This document shows, piece by piece, positions 1 to 8,411 of a DNA stretch of 64,000 bases. Under the pieces are notes generated by a model. The model made no database searches. It saw only the letters and a program-made list of their open reading frames with translations, and was not told where the DNA came from. Source of the DNA: Clostridia bacterium (GTDB lineage Bacteria; Bacillota; Clostridia; Oscillospirales; Acutalibacteraceae). The DNA lies in the NCBI GenBank assembly GCA_017473165.1, contig JAFUNA010000002.1, forward strand, positions 1 through 64,000, read 5' to 3'. Every line of letters starts with the position of its first letter. The first letter of the stretch is position 1. Made by a program: the position numbers and the translations under genes.

Positions 1-222
1 ATTTGTTTTTCTTCCGGAAATAATTTCTCTGATTTCTTGCAAGGAGAAGCCTGCCTTTTTCAAAGCATTGATTCTATAAAAAACAAGAATTTGCTCAGAG
101 GTATAATACCTGTAACCCGAAAACACATCGGTGTATTGGGGTTCAAGAAGCTTTTCTTTATCGTAATGACGCAGAACAGAAATTTTCGTTCCGCACATTT
201 TCGCAAATTCTCCGATTTTCAT
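1..222 (-). CDS. MerR-family transcriptional regulator, N-terminal part (runs off window start)
   Basis: The 74 visible residues begin MKIGEFAKMCGTKISVLRHY and continue with the wing motif FSGYRYYTSEQ, the classic MerR winged helix-turn-helix DNA-binding domain. The effector-binding C-terminus lies outside the window, so the signal sensed cannot be told. The start is supported by AAAGGAG about 9 bases upstream of the ATG at 222. A promoter with the 19-bp spacer typical of MerR targets lies just upstream on the same strand, so the gene is probably autoregulated and its operon continues to the left. Confidence 0.9.
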   Translation of the reverse strand, partial: MKIGEFAKMCGTKISVLRHYDKEKLLEPQYTDVFSGYRYYTSEQILVFYRINALKKAGFSLQEIREIISGRKTN

Positions 223-265
223 AAGACAGATCTCCTTTGCATAATCTAAGGTACCTTATGTGCAT

Positions 266-296
266 AGTATAAACCTGAAGTTAAGGTGAGAGTCAA
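266..296 (-). promoter_or_regulatory. MerR-type promoter with 19-bp spacer and operator
   Basis: On the minus strand TTGACT (296-291) and TATACT (271-266) are 19 bp apart instead of 17. The spacer holds an imperfect dyad with ACCT and AGGT ends (273-287). MerR-family activators are known to bind such over-long spacers and distort them. A perfect 12-bp palindrome TAAGGTACCTTA (247-258) lies just downstream near the start of transcription. It drives the merR-like gene at 222. Confidence 0.8.
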
Positions 297-321
297 TACT
301 AAATTTCAAAAAATTTAATTA

Positions 322-366
322 TGGCAAAAAGATAGCTGACAACGCCACATCAAATGACGTTATCAG
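322..366 (-). terminator. Possible terminator after the DUF6061 pseudogene
   Basis: The dyad CTGACAACG (336-344) / CGTTATCAG (358-366) has one G-T type mismatch. On the minus strand it is followed within a few bases by a five-T run (324-328). Confidence 0.5.
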
Positions 367-374
367 TTGAATTT

Positions 375-632
375 TTATCTCAAATCAGATAACGGAGTGT
401 AATCCGTGTTGTTTCTCAAATATTCTCCCATCTTACCGCTGAGCAGTAATCTTACATAACTCATCGGTTCGTTATAGATGAGATAATCAAGTTCTGATGT
501 TTCATACATATTGTTTGCATATTCATTTTCAACTGCATCGCAGTCAATTGACACCATTTAACCATCGGCAAGTTTAACTTCAACGCAGGCGGTGTCGATA
601 TTAAATTCACAAGATTTAATATAATTTTTCAT
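375..632 (-). pseudogene. DUF6061-like small protein interrupted by an in-frame stop
   Basis: A good start (AGAAAGGAT then ATG at 632) opens a frame reading MKNYIKSCEFNIDTACVEV. It stops after 24 codons at TAA (558-560), then the same frame resumes at once with an ATG and runs 60 more residues to 375 (MVSIDCDAVENEYANNMYET onward). Joined, the 85 codons resemble the small DUF6061 proteins common in Clostridia, in which the N-terminal strand segment runs straight into the (V/I)SIDC segment. A single nonsense codon therefore splits an otherwise intact gene. Stop-codon readthrough or reinitiation at the adjacent ATG (TAAATG) is possible, because no other damage is seen. The family assignment is from memory of the family's appearance; the function is unknown. 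Confidence 0.65.
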
Positions 633-810
633 AATTATTTTATCCTTTCTGTAATCGTAATTTGATTGATAAGCAGGTTGATTCTACGCAAAACGAAAGC
701 TTGAAATCGTTGAAGTATAGGGCTTTAGTGTATCGACTTTGAGGTTGTAATGATATATCCCTAAAACTCAAAATAAGATTCGTTTTGTGTAGAAGAATAG
801 TAGTTACAGA
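633..810. repeat. Nested imperfect palindrome in intergenic DNA
   Basis: CTACGCAAAACGAA (684-697) and TTCGTTTTGTGTAG (779-792) form a 14-bp inverted repeat with one mismatch enclosing about 80 bp; inside it TAGGG (718-722) can meet CCCTA (about 759-763). No convincing gene lies here. It could be a degenerate small mobile palindrome. Confidence 0.4.
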
Positions 811-822
811 TTCGGATTTGTC

Positions 823-873
823 AGAAAAAAATAACAAATCCGAACCCTTCTCCAATCGGTAAAAGGTTCGGAT
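823..873 (-). terminator. Terminator downstream of tRNA-Leu
   Basis: On the minus strand ATCCGAACC (873-865) pairs with GGTTCGGAT (846-838), followed by a T-rich tract (837-823). The second arm can also pair with a further copy at 811-821 (TTCGGATTTGT / ACAAATCCGAA at 834-844), giving two alternative hairpins. Confidence 0.75.
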
Positions 874-883
874 TATGTTGGTG

Positions 884-970
884 TGGTGCCGATGGCGGGG
901 GTCGAACCCGCACGGTATCGCTACCAACGGATTTTGAGTCCGTCACGTCTGCCAATTCCATCACATCGGC
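884..970 (-). tRNA. tRNA-Leu (anticodon CAA)
   Basis: The acceptor stem GCCGATG / CATCGGC closes perfectly and the encoded 3' end is A-CCA. The anticodon stem ACGGA/TCCGT encloses the loop CTCAAAA, giving anticodon CAA. The long variable arm and the GGTTCGA T-loop fit a class II leucine tRNA. It reads UUG codons. It lies 59 bp downstream of tRNA-Lys on the same strand. Confidence 0.95.
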
Positions 971-999
971 TTATATAATAATTTTTGCTTTCTTATGTT

Positions 1000-1028
1000 A
1001 AAAGCGGCACACTGTTGCATGCCGCCTT
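1000..1028 (-). terminator. Hairpin between tRNA-Lys and tRNA-Leu
   Basis: On the minus strand GCGGCA and TGCCGC form a 6-bp stem extended by A/T pairs and followed by TTTT. It may terminate or process the tRNA-Lys transcript. Confidence 0.6.
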
Positions 1029-1029
1029 T

Positions 1030-1105
1030 TGGTGATCCATCGGAGATTCGAACTCCGGACACCTTGATTAAAAGTCAAGTGCTCTACCGTCTGAGCTAAT
1101 GGATC
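1030..1105 (-). tRNA. tRNA-Lys (anticodon TTT)
   Basis: The cloverleaf starts GATCCAT, with D-arm AGCTCAGACGGTAGAGC, anticodon stem CTTGA/TCAAG, loop CTTTTAA (anticodon TTT), T-arm GGAGTTCGAATCTCC and an encoded CCA end. It reads AAA/AAG codons. Confidence 0.96.
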
Positions 1106-1139
1106 ATATTAAATTCACCTTGTTATTTGACGCTCCAAT

Positions 1140-1168
1140 ATAATATATTATTTATCCGCTCTTGTCAA
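1140..1168 (-). promoter_or_regulatory. Promoter of the tRNA-Lys/tRNA-Leu pair
   Basis: TTGACA (1168-1163), 17-bp spacer, TATTAT (1145-1140) on the minus strand, about 35 bp before tRNA-Lys. Confidence 0.8.
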
Positions 1169-1222
1169 GCCCTTTTTGCAAAAAATTTTAACATTTTTAT
1201 TCTTCTATTTAGATAAAACCGC

Positions 1223-1251
1223 TTGAAATGTTACTATATATGGTATATAAT
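1223..1251 (+). promoter_or_regulatory. Promoter of the inositol operon
   Basis: TTGAAA (1223-1228), 17-bp spacer, TATAAT (1246-1251). The leader to iolB is about 50 nt. No operator was recognised. Confidence 0.75.
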
Positions 1252-1310
1252 ATATTTTATAATGGGTATTTTAATCATTATGAGGTATTATGCCTCGGAA
1301 AGGACAGATT

Positions 1311-2111
1311 ATGAAGCATATAAGAGGTCCGCAGGTTTATGACTACGGATATCACGAAATTACAACTATCGATGACAAAATCCATAACGCTCTCATGGAT
1401 TTCGGCATTCTAAAAATGAAAAACGGAGATGTTTTTTCCGAGGAACAGTCGCTTGAAAGGGCTTATCTTCTCATCAGCGGCGAAATGACTTTTGAATGGG
1501 AAAATAACAGCGTCAGCGTTAACCGTCCCAACTGCTTTGATTACTGCCCCTGGGTGCTTCATGTTCCCAAGGATGTGAAGGTTACCTTCAAGGCAATGGG
1601 CGATGTTGAAATCGTTGTTCACAGAACAGAGAATGAGCGTGTTTTCCCCTCAAAGCTCTACACTCCCGAAGAATGTGCAAGCGAAAACAGAGGTGCGGGA
1701 ACAATGCGTGAGGCTTCGACAAGAATTGTACGCACGGTTTTTGATTATTCAAATGCACCCTACTCAAATCTTGTTGTCGGCGAGGTTATCGGTTTCCCGG
1801 GAAAATGGTCCAGCTACCCTCCCCACTGGCATCCCCAGCCCGAAATTTATTTTTATAAATTCCTTCCCGAAAACGGCTACGGCTTTGCAGAGCTTTCGGA
1901 GGATGTTGTTAAAACGCATCACAACTCAACCGTTTTCATTACCGAAAACGAAACTCATCCCCAGACAACCGCTCCCGGCTATGCAATGTGGTATCTCTGG
2001 GCAATCCGTCACCTTGACGGTAATCCCTACATAACTCCCACATTCGTTGACGAGCATCTCTGGGTCACAAAAGAAGAAAATCAGGCGGATATCTGGCCGC
2101 CCGTTAAGTAA
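1311..2111 (+). CDS. iolB: 5-deoxy-glucuronate isomerase IolB
   Basis: Bicupin isomerase of myo-inositol breakdown: it converts 5-deoxy-glucuronate to 2-deoxy-5-keto-gluconate in the cytoplasm. The 266 residues match the family's usual length of about 270. The cupin metal motif PPHWHPQPEIYFYKF gives H172, H174 and E178, with H216 as the likely fourth ligand. The ATG at 1311 is chosen because AAAGGA sits about 6 bases upstream; an in-frame ATG at 1290 lies before that site. It is first gene of an operon with iolD (11-bp gap) and iolE. The other inositol steps (iolG, iolC, iolJ, iolA) are not in this window. Confidence 0.95.
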   Translation: MKHIRGPQVYDYGYHEITTIDDKIHNALMDFGILKMKNGDVFSEEQSLERAYLLISGEMTFEWENNSVSVNRPNCFDYCPWVLHVPKDVKVTFKAMGDVEIVVHRTENERVFPSKLYTPEECASENRGAGTMREASTRIVRTVFDYSNAPYSNLVVGEVIGFPGKWSSYPPHWHPQPEIYFYKFLPENGYGFAELSEDVVKTHHNSTVFITENETHPQTTAPGYAMWYLWAIRHLDGNPYITPTFVDEHLWVTKEENQADIWPPVK

Positions 2112-2122
2112 GGAGAGAGAAT

Positions 2123-3979
2123 ATGAAGCTTACGATATCACAGGCTCTCGTCAAATTCCTTGATAATCAGTATATCAGCTTTGACGGAGTTGAAACCAAA
2201 TTTGTTGACGGTATCTTCGGCATTTTCGGTCACGGCTGCGTTGTCGGTATCGGTCAGGCTCTTGAGCAGGGCGGTCACAACCTCAAATTCTATCAAGGCA
2301 AAAACGAACAGGGCATGGCTCATGCCGCAATCGCATTTGCAAAGCAGAAAAACCGCCGTCAGATTATCGCCTGCACCTCATCAATCGGCCCCGGTGCTCT
2401 CAACATGGTAACTGCCGCAGGTACGGCAACCGCAAACAGAATTCCCCTTCTTCTTCTTCCGGGCGACACCTTCGCCTGCCGTCAGCCCGACCCCGTGCTT
2501 CAGCAGATTGAGCAGCCCGCAAGCTATTCAACAACCGCAAACGATGCTTTCAAGGCGGTTTGCAGATATTGGGACAGAATTTCAAGACCCGAGCAGCTTA
2601 TGACCGCTTGCCTCAACGCAATGCGTGTGCTCACCGACCCCGCAGAAACAGGTGCGGTTTGTTTGGCAATGCCCCAGGACGTTGAAGGCGAAGCCTTTGA
2701 TTATCCCGAATACTTCCTCAAAAAGAGAGTCTGGTATCTTGACAGACGCTCACCCACTTCACGCGAAATCGATGCAGCCGTTGAAATGATTATGAAAAGC
2801 GAAAAGCCCATTCTTATTGTCGGCGGCGGCGTTACATATTCCGAAGCATGGGAAACAGCAAGATTCTTTGCTGAAAGATTCAACATTCCCATCTGCGAAA
2901 CACAGGCAGGTAAAGGCAACATCCGTTGGGATTTACCCCTCAACATGGGCGGTATCGGCGTTACGGGCGGTCCTGCGGCAAATAACGTTGCAAAGCAGGC
3001 TGACCTTGTTATCGCTGTCGGAACACGTCTTACCGACTTCACAACCGCATCAAAATGGGGCTTCCAGAATCCCAATGTAAAGATGCTTTCCATCAACGTT
3101 TGCTCCTTTGATGCATTCAAAATGGATGCAACCGCTGTTATTGCCGATGCAAAAACAGGACTTCTTGACATAATGGGAGCTCTCTCTGTCAGAGAATACC
3201 GCTCAAATTGGGACAGTCTTGAGCTTGCACAGATTAAAGAGGACTACAACAACGAGGTTGACCGTCAATACAGCGTATATCTCAAGGAAGGTCTTTCGCA
3301 GACAAGAGCTCTCGGTGAAATCAACAAGCTTATCGACAAGGATGCAATCGCAATCGGCTCATCGGGCAGCCTTCCCGGCTGTATGCAAAGACTCTGGAGA
3401 GCATCCGTGCCTAAAACATACCACATGGAATACGGCTTTTCTTGCATGGGCTATGAAATCTGCGGCGCACTCGGCGTAAAGCTTGCAGAGCCCGACAGAG
3501 AGGTTTATACCATGGTCGGTGACGGCAGCTTCCTCATGCTCCACAGTGAGCTTTACACAGCCGTTATGGAAGGAGCAAAGATAAACGTTATGCTCTTTGA
3601 TAATTCCGGCTGGGGCTGCATTGAAAACCTTCAGAATAATCAGGGTACAGACACCTTCGGTACAAGATTCCAGGCAAGAAATCCCCTTTCGGGAATGCTT
3701 GACGGTGCAATTGTTCCCGTTGATTTTGCAAAAATTGCTGAAGGCTACGGCTGCAAGGCTTACAGAGTTTCAAGCGTTTCAGAGCTTCGTGACGCAATCA
3801 TCGACTCAAAAGAACAGACCGTTCCCTGTCTTTTTGACATCAAGGTTGTTCACGGCAGCATGAGCGACGGCTATGATGCTTGGTGGAGAGTCGGCGTTGC
3901 TGAGGTTTCAACAAGCGAAAAGGTTCAGGCTGCATACGAGGATATGCAGGCAAACATAGAAAAAGCAAGACTTTATTAA
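2123..3979 (+). CDS. iolD: 3D-(3,5/4)-trihydroxycyclohexane-1,2-dione hydrolase IolD
   Basis: Thiamine-diphosphate enzyme that opens the trione ring in inositol catabolism, giving 5-deoxy-glucuronate, the IolB substrate. The 618 residues have the acetolactate-synthase-like three-domain fold: an N-terminal pyrimidine-binding domain with catalytic Glu in GKNEQGMAHAA (near residue 62), a central domain, and a C-terminal pyrophosphate domain with the ThDP motif VGDGSFLMLHSE near residue 464. AAGGAGAGAGA precedes the ATG. It lies between iolB and iolE, which supports IolD over acetolactate synthase. Confidence 0.96.
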   Translation: MKLTISQALVKFLDNQYISFDGVETKFVDGIFGIFGHGCVVGIGQALEQGGHNLKFYQGKNEQGMAHAAIAFAKQKNRRQIIACTSSIGPGALNMVTAAGTATANRIPLLLLPGDTFACRQPDPVLQQIEQPASYSTTANDAFKAVCRYWDRISRPEQLMTACLNAMRVLTDPAETGAVCLAMPQDVEGEAFDYPEYFLKKRVWYLDRRSPTSREIDAAVEMIMKSEKPILIVGGGVTYSEAWETARFFAERFNIPICETQAGKGNIRWDLPLNMGGIGVTGGPAANNVAKQADLVIAVGTRLTDFTTASKWGFQNPNVKMLSINVCSFDAFKMDATAVIADAKTGLLDIMGALSVREYRSNWDSLELAQIKEDYNNEVDRQYSVYLKEGLSQTRALGEINKLIDKDAIAIGSSGSLPGCMQRLWRASVPKTYHMEYGFSCMGYEICGALGVKLAEPDREVYTMVGDGSFLMLHSELYTAVMEGAKINVMLFDNSGWGCIENLQNNQGTDTFGTRFQARNPLSGMLDGAIVPVDFAKIAEGYGCKAYRVSSVSELRDAIIDSKEQTVPCLFDIKVVHGSMSDGYDAWWRVGVAEVSTSEKVQAAYEDMQANIEKARLY

Positions 3980-3997
3980 TATACGGAGGAATTCAGA

Positions 3998-4891
3998 ATG
4001 CTTAACAAAGAAAAAGTTAATCTTGCCATAGCACCCATTGCATGGACAAACGACGACCTTCCCGATCTCGGAGCGGAAAATACCTTTGAACAGTGCGTAA
4101 GCGAAATGGCTCTCAGCGGCTTCAAGGGCAGCGAAATCGGCAACAAATATCCCAAGGATGTTGAAACTCTCAAGCACAAGCTTGATGTCAGAGGACTTCG
4201 CATCTGCAACGCATGGTTTTCATCTCTTCTTCTTTCGGAAGGCTATGAGGCTACAATCGAAGCTTTCATAAAGCACAGAGATTTTCTTCACGCTCTCGGT
4301 GCAAAGGTTATCGGTGCTTCGGAGCAGGGCAACTCAATTCAGGGTAAAGCATTAAGCATTTTCGGCGACAAGCCCGTTTACACAGACGAGCAGTGGGAGC
4401 TCATTGCAAAGGGCTTCAACGAAATGGGCAGACTTGCAAAAGAAAAGGGAATGTATTTCACAGTTCATCATCATATGGGCACAGGCGTTCAGACTGAAGC
4501 TGAAATTGATAAGCTTATGGAAATCACAGACCCCGACCTTGTTTATCTTCTTTATGATACAGGTCATCTTTCATTCTCGGGCGAAGATGCAATCGGTGTT
4601 CTCAAAAAGTATGTCAACAGAGTTAAGCACGTTCACCTCAAGAGCATCCGTCAGGATGTTATCAACGAAGGTAAAGAAAAGGGCTGGAGTTTCCTTGACT
4701 GCGTAAGAGCAGGCTCATTTACCGTTCCCGGTGACGGCGATTTTGATTTCACTCCCGTTTTTGATATTCTTGACGAAGCAGGCTATGAAGGCTGGGTTGT
4801 TGTTGAAGCTGAACAGGATCCCGCAAAGGCTAACCCCTATGAATATGCTTGTCTTGCGAGAAAATATATCGCAGAAAAAACAGGTCTTTAA
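3998..4891 (+). CDS. iolE: Inosose dehydratase IolE (TIM barrel)
   Basis: Dehydrates scyllo-inosose to trihydroxycyclohexane-dione, the IolD substrate. The 297-residue TIM barrel has metal-site motifs of the sugar isomerase/epimerase superfamily: [25 protein letters not shown] and a final acidic [22 protein letters not shown] precedes the ATG. It is the last gene of iolB-iolD-iolE and is followed by a strong terminator hairpin shared with the converging alpha-galactosidase. Confidence 0.94.
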   Translation: MLNKEKVNLAIAPIAWTNDDLPDLGAENTFEQCVSEMALSGFKGSEIGNKYPKDVETLKHKLDVRGLRICNAWFSSLLLSEGYEATIEAFIKHRDFLHALGAKVIGASEQGNSIQGKALSIFGDKPVYTDEQWELIAKGFNEMGRLAKEKGMYFTVHHHMGTGVQTEAEIDKLMEITDPDLVYLLYDTGHLSFSGEDAIGVLKKYVNRVKHVHLKSIRQDVINEGKEKGWSFLDCVRAGSFTVPGDGDFDFTPVFDILDEAGYEGWVVVEAEQDPAKANPYEYACLARKYIAEKTGL

Positions 4892-4903
4892 TCCATGATA
4901 AAT

Positions 4904-4947
4904 TATTAACCTCGACGGTAAATATTACCGCCGAGGTTAATTTATTG
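4904..4947. terminator. Bidirectional terminator between iolE and the GH36 gene
   Basis: ATTAACCTCG-A-CGG and CCG-C-CGAGGTTAAT form a 13-bp stem with one mismatch around the loop TAAATATTA. Confidence 0.8.
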
Positions 4948-4950
4948 TCT

Positions 4951-6606
4951 TTAATTATCTATAACAACATTGCCGGTTTTAAGATTGAATTCGAGAACCT
5001 TTCTTGTTCCGTTGTCATCAATATCAATCTTTATGTCATCCTTGCTGATATATTCTGCGGCAAGGATTTTTTCGTTTGTCTTTGTGAAATAGTGCTTAAG
5101 AAGCTCCATTTGCTTTTTGTTGTAATAACCTGCGTTATCCGAAACAAAAAGAACGTTGCCGCAAAGATTATTGATTCTTGCAAGAAGCTTTTTCTGTTTC
5201 CAAGTAAACTTCAGATTATAATTACGCAGGAAGAATACATCGGGGTCATTCATGAACACTCTGCCGTTGAGATGGCGGCGGAATATCGAATTGTTGATTG
5301 CAGACTGTGCACTGAGCATCTCGTTTGCAACGTGAATGTGGTTATAAATCTTGCCCGTGTAAGTAAGGTCAACATCGCAGCTGATTCTGCAGGCATCGCA
5401 GAATCCGATTGCCGCACTCATGGGAATACCGCAGCCGAGAAGAAGCTTGTCACCTACGCACTCACGGAGGAACTGCATTGCTTCGTACATGATTTCGCCG
5501 CGGCACTTGCCGTTTCTGGGAATTGTGCATTCGCTGTATAGGAAGTCAAGCTTAACCATGTCATAGCCCCATTCGTTGAGTACAACATCAAAAACATGCT
5601 TGATATATTCTCTTGCTTCTTCATTATAAAAGTCAAGAGTATATGCACCGCCCCATGCAATACAGCCGATTGTGGACTTGCCCTTTTCGTCTTTGATAAG
5701 CCAATCGGGATGCTCTTTTGCAATTCTTGAAACCGTCTGACAGCTGAAGGGAGCAATCCAGATGCCCGCCTTGTAGCCCTTTTCGTGAATTTTATCGGCA
5801 ACATATTTCATACCGTTGGGGAACTTTGCACAGGGGTCAAGCCAGTCGCCGACAAAAGGCTCATAGCCGTCATCTATCTGGAAAATGTTAACCTCTTTCT
5901 TTGCGGCGTTAAGACCGTTGAGGTCACGGAGAATAATTTTTTCGTCGATATCCTGAAAATAGTTATACCATGAGGTGTAGCCCGTAAGAAGTCCGTTTCT
6001 TGTTTCGGGCATGGGAATGAGTCCGAAATAGCTGTCGAAAACCTCGTCATATGTTCCCTCAAAATAAACGATATCAAACACACGGTAGGGTTCTGTTACA
6101 ACCTTCTTTTCAACATCTTTACAGAACGCAAAGCTGTTTTCGTTCATCTTTACTTTGAAATATGTGTAGCCTGTATTTTCGCTCAATGAACCCCAGAGCT
6201 TAACATTTTCGCCGTTTCTGACATATGTGTAGCAATGGCTGTGGAATTCGCCGGGCTTTTCAGAATACTTGACAAACCACTGGTCACCCGTAAGCATTGC
6301 CATATGCTTTGTCTTTGCAGACATATTTGCAAGCTTGATATGACCCTTCTGAATGTCCGTGCACTTATATTCACGGGTCTTTGTCCATGACTGATATCCG
6401 CCGGCAAAGAAATTGTCGTTTTCTTTGAATTCATGGTTGAACTCAACACGGAAATCCACAAGCTCAATTTCCTTTTTGGGATTGAGCACAACGGTAAATC
6501 TTTCGGGAGTGTCGGTAACATCAAGGCTGAAAGCCTCATTTTCGAGCGAGCCCGAAATAACGGTTTTTCCGTTGTCGATATAAGTTATAAAATAGTTTCT
6601 GTTCAT
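4951..6606 (-). CDS. Alpha-galactosidase-type glycoside hydrolase, family GH36
   Basis: Hydrolyses terminal alpha-galactosyl (or related) residues from plant oligosaccharides such as raffinose or melibiose. It has 551 residues with no signal peptide, so it probably works on imported sugars. The barrel carries GYTSWYNYF, FQIDDGYE, the nucleophile motif VKLDF (D354) and the acid/base motif RISCDVD (D411). The start at 6606 has GGAG 8 bases upstream; the open frame extends further upstream, but into the upp gene. It is the last gene of tsaE-tsaB-rpiB-upp-GH36, 19 bp after upp. The length is shorter than the 700-plus residues of many GH36 enzymes, fitting the shorter subgroup. Confidence 0.88.
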   Translation of the reverse strand: MNRNYFITYIDNGKTVISGSLENEAFSLDVTDTPERFTVVLNPKKEIELVDFRVEFNHEFKENDNFFAGGYQSWTKTREYKCTDIQKGHIKLANMSAKTKHMAMLTGDQWFVKYSEKPGEFHSHCYTYVRNGENVKLWGSLSENTGYTYFKVKMNENSFAFCKDVEKKVVTEPYRVFDIVYFEGTYDEVFDSYFGLIPMPETRNGLLTGYTSWYNYFQDIDEKIILRDLNGLNAAKKEVNIFQIDDGYEPFVGDWLDPCAKFPNGMKYVADKIHEKGYKAGIWIAPFSCQTVSRIAKEHPDWLIKDEKGKSTIGCIAWGGAYTLDFYNEEAREYIKHVFDVVLNEWGYDMVKLDFLYSECTIPRNGKCRGEIMYEAMQFLRECVGDKLLLGCGIPMSAAIGFCDACRISCDVDLTYTGKIYNHIHVANEMLSAQSAINNSIFRRHLNGRVFMNDPDVFFLRNYNLKFTWKQKKLLARINNLCGNVLFVSDNAGYYNKKQMELLKHYFTKTNEKILAAEYISKDDIKIDIDDNGTRKVLEFNLKTGNVVIDN

Positions 6607-6625
6607 TATTATTTCTCCGTTCCGA

Positions 6626-7255
6626 TTATTTTGTGCCGAAAATTCTGTCGCCTGCATCACCGAGACCCGGCATAATATAGCCGACATCGTTAAGACAATC
6701 GTCAAGAGCACCGACATAGATATCAACATCGGGATGAGCTTTTTGGAGTGCTTCAAGACCTTCGGGAGCGGCAATGATGCACATAAACTTTATACACTGG
6801 GGATTGCGGGTTTTAATCTGGGTTATGGCGTCGATTGCGGAGCCGCCCGTTGCAAGCATCGGGTCAAGAACGATAACTTCTCTTTTTTCGATATCTGCAG
6901 GAAGCTTGCAGTAGTATTCAACGGGCATGAGTGTATCATGATCTCTGTAAAGACCGATATGACCTACCCTTGCGGAAGGTACAAGCGAAAGCACGCCGTC
7001 AACCATTCCGAGACCCGCTCTTAAAATGGGAACAAAAGCAAGCTTTTTGCCCGCAAGCACCTTGGTTTTTGCGGTGCAGAGAGGCGTTTTGGTTTCAACC
7101 TCTTTAAGAGGAAGATCTCTTGTTGCCTCATAGCACATAAGCATTGCAATCTCGCTTACAAGGCTGCGGAATTCTCTTGAGGCGGTTTTTTCGTCTCTGA
7201 GGAAGGTGAGCTTATGCTGAATCAAGGGGTGATCCATAATCATTACTTTAGCCAT
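6626..7255 (-). CDS. upp: Uracil phosphoribosyltransferase
   Basis: Pyrimidine salvage: uracil plus PRPP gives UMP. The 209 residues match the family length exactly. The PRPP-binding loop [14 protein letters not shown] and the N-terminal [11 protein letters not shown] segment are typical. AGGAGG lies 8 bases before the ATG. It lies 17 bp downstream of rpiB, a common clostridial pairing, in a five-gene minus-strand operon. Confidence 0.97.
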   Translation of the reverse strand: MAKVMIMDHPLIQHKLTFLRDEKTASREFRSLVSEIAMLMCYEATRDLPLKEVETKTPLCTAKTKVLAGKKLAFVPILRAGLGMVDGVLSLVPSARVGHIGLYRDHDTLMPVEYYCKLPADIEKREVIVLDPMLATGGSAIDAITQIKTRNPQCIKFMCIIAAPEGLEALQKAHPDVDIYVGALDDCLNDVGYIMPGLGDAGDRIFGTK

Positions 7256-7272
7256 AAATGAAGCCTCCTGTA

Positions 7273-7716
7273 TTAAAATCTGTTTTCAAGGTCTGTAATC
7301 TGTGCAATTCTTCTGATGTGGCGTTCATCGCCGCTGAATTCCGTATCAAGGAAAACATCAACAAGCTCAATTGCCTGCTCGGGGGTTACAACTCTTCCGC
7401 CAAGGCAGAGCATATTTGCGTTGTTATGAAGTCTTGTCATTTCGGCAGAAAATTTATCGGAGCAGCAGCAGGCACGAATTCCTCTTACCTTATTTGCTGC
7501 AATGGAAATTCCTACGCCTGTTCCGCAGCAGAGAATTCCGAGCTCGCATTCGCCGCCTGTTACGCCCTTTGCGGTTTTTTCGGCATAAACGGCATAGTCA
7601 ACTGATTCCGACGAAAAAGGACCGTAGTCCTTATATTCGATATTTCTTTCTTCAAGATGTTTCTTTATCACCTGCTTAAGCTCGTAGCCTGCATGGTCTG
7701 AACCGAGTGCAATCAT
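7273..7716 (-). CDS. rpiB: Ribose-5-phosphate isomerase B
   Basis: Interconverts ribose-5-phosphate and ribulose-5-phosphate (RpiB/LacAB family). The 147 residues start [18 protein letters not shown], with the catalytic-Cys segment [30 protein letters not shown] and a C-terminal [12 protein letters not shown]. Its ATG overlaps the tsaB stop (7713-7716), suggesting translational coupling. Confidence 0.96.
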   Translation of the reverse strand: MIALGSDHAGYELKQVIKKHLEERNIEYKDYGPFSSESVDYAVYAEKTAKGVTGGECELGILCCGTGVGISIAANKVRGIRACCCSDKFSAEMTRLHNNANMLCLGGRVVTPEQAIELVDVFLDTEFSGDERHIRRIAQITDLENRF

Positions 7717-8411
7717 ATGTTTTCTCCTTTTTTAAGTTTTAATTCACGTTCTGCCTGCGGAAGTCTTAAGTAGACGGGAGCAAGCAGGGCGGAATCTTTA
7801 AATTCATTGTTATTTATTGCCGCAAGAGCCGTGCCGTATGCACGCTGATAGCGGCGGTTTTCACCCGCAAGAACGGCATTCGGAAGCCTGTGTGCAAAAG
7901 CCTTGAAACAGATTTCAGCTCCGTCACCTGCAAGAATGATTTTTTCATCAAATGACGAAAGCTCGTCACATAAGCAGTCAATCGATACTGCCTTGTCATC
8001 ACAAAGCCGTTTAATTTCACCGTTTTCGGCTCTGAACAAAGCCGTATAAACCTGATTGCAGCGTGCATCCATGGAAATGCAGATAACGCAGCTTTCATCG
8101 GTGAAATTATACGCCGCAGATTCGAGTGTTGAAACTCCTGCGGAAGGCTTATTTTCGCACATTGCAAGTCCTTTTACGGCGGCAACACCGATTCTTATGC
8201 CCGTAAATGAACCCGGACCGGCATTTACGCATATGGCGTCAATATCGTTTATTTTCATATCCGCCTGTGAAAGTGCGTTGTCAATCATGGGCATGAGCGT
8301 TCTGCTGTGGGTAAGACCTGCGTTAACAAAGCACTCGCTTTTCAAGCTTCCGTTATCAACAACCGCAACGCTTGCCGTTTTTGCAGACGAGTCAATTGCA
8401 AGGATTTTCAA
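7713..8411 (-). CDS. tsaB: tRNA threonylcarbamoyladenosine biosynthesis protein TsaB
   Basis: ASKHA-fold partner of TsaD in t6A37 tRNA modification. After the start, KILAIDSSAKTASVAV and VNAGPGSFTGIRIGV are TsaB signatures; the length of 232 residues fits. I choose a TTG start at 8411 because GGAG lies 9 bases upstream and it places the KILAIDSS strand right at the N-terminus; another in-frame TTG at 8426 lacks this. The start lies inside the end of tsaE (20-bp overlap), and the gene overlaps rpiB at its 3' end. Confidence 0.93.
   Translation of the reverse strand: MKILAIDSSAKTASVAVVDNGSLKSECFVNAGLTHSRTLMPMIDNALSQADMKINDIDAICVNAGPGSFTGIRIGVAAVKGLAMCENKPSAGVSTLESAAYNFTDESCVICISMDARCNQVYTALFRAENGEIKRLCDDKAVSIDCLCDELSSFDEKIILAGDGAEICFKAFAHRLPNAVLAGENRRYQRAYGTALAAINNNEFKDSALLAPVYLRLPQAERELKLKKGENI

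Noticed and set aside
640-927. 95-codon minus-strand open frame next to tRNA-Leu
   Set aside because: It begins in the tRNA and runs through hairpin sequence; no ribosome site, domain or protein-like composition.
884-1105. tRNA-linked integration site
   Set aside because: No integrase, direct repeat of a tRNA end, or phage gene is nearby.
2123-3979. Acetolactate synthase
   Set aside because: Same fold, but the iolB and iolE neighbours and the N-terminal sequence fit IolD.
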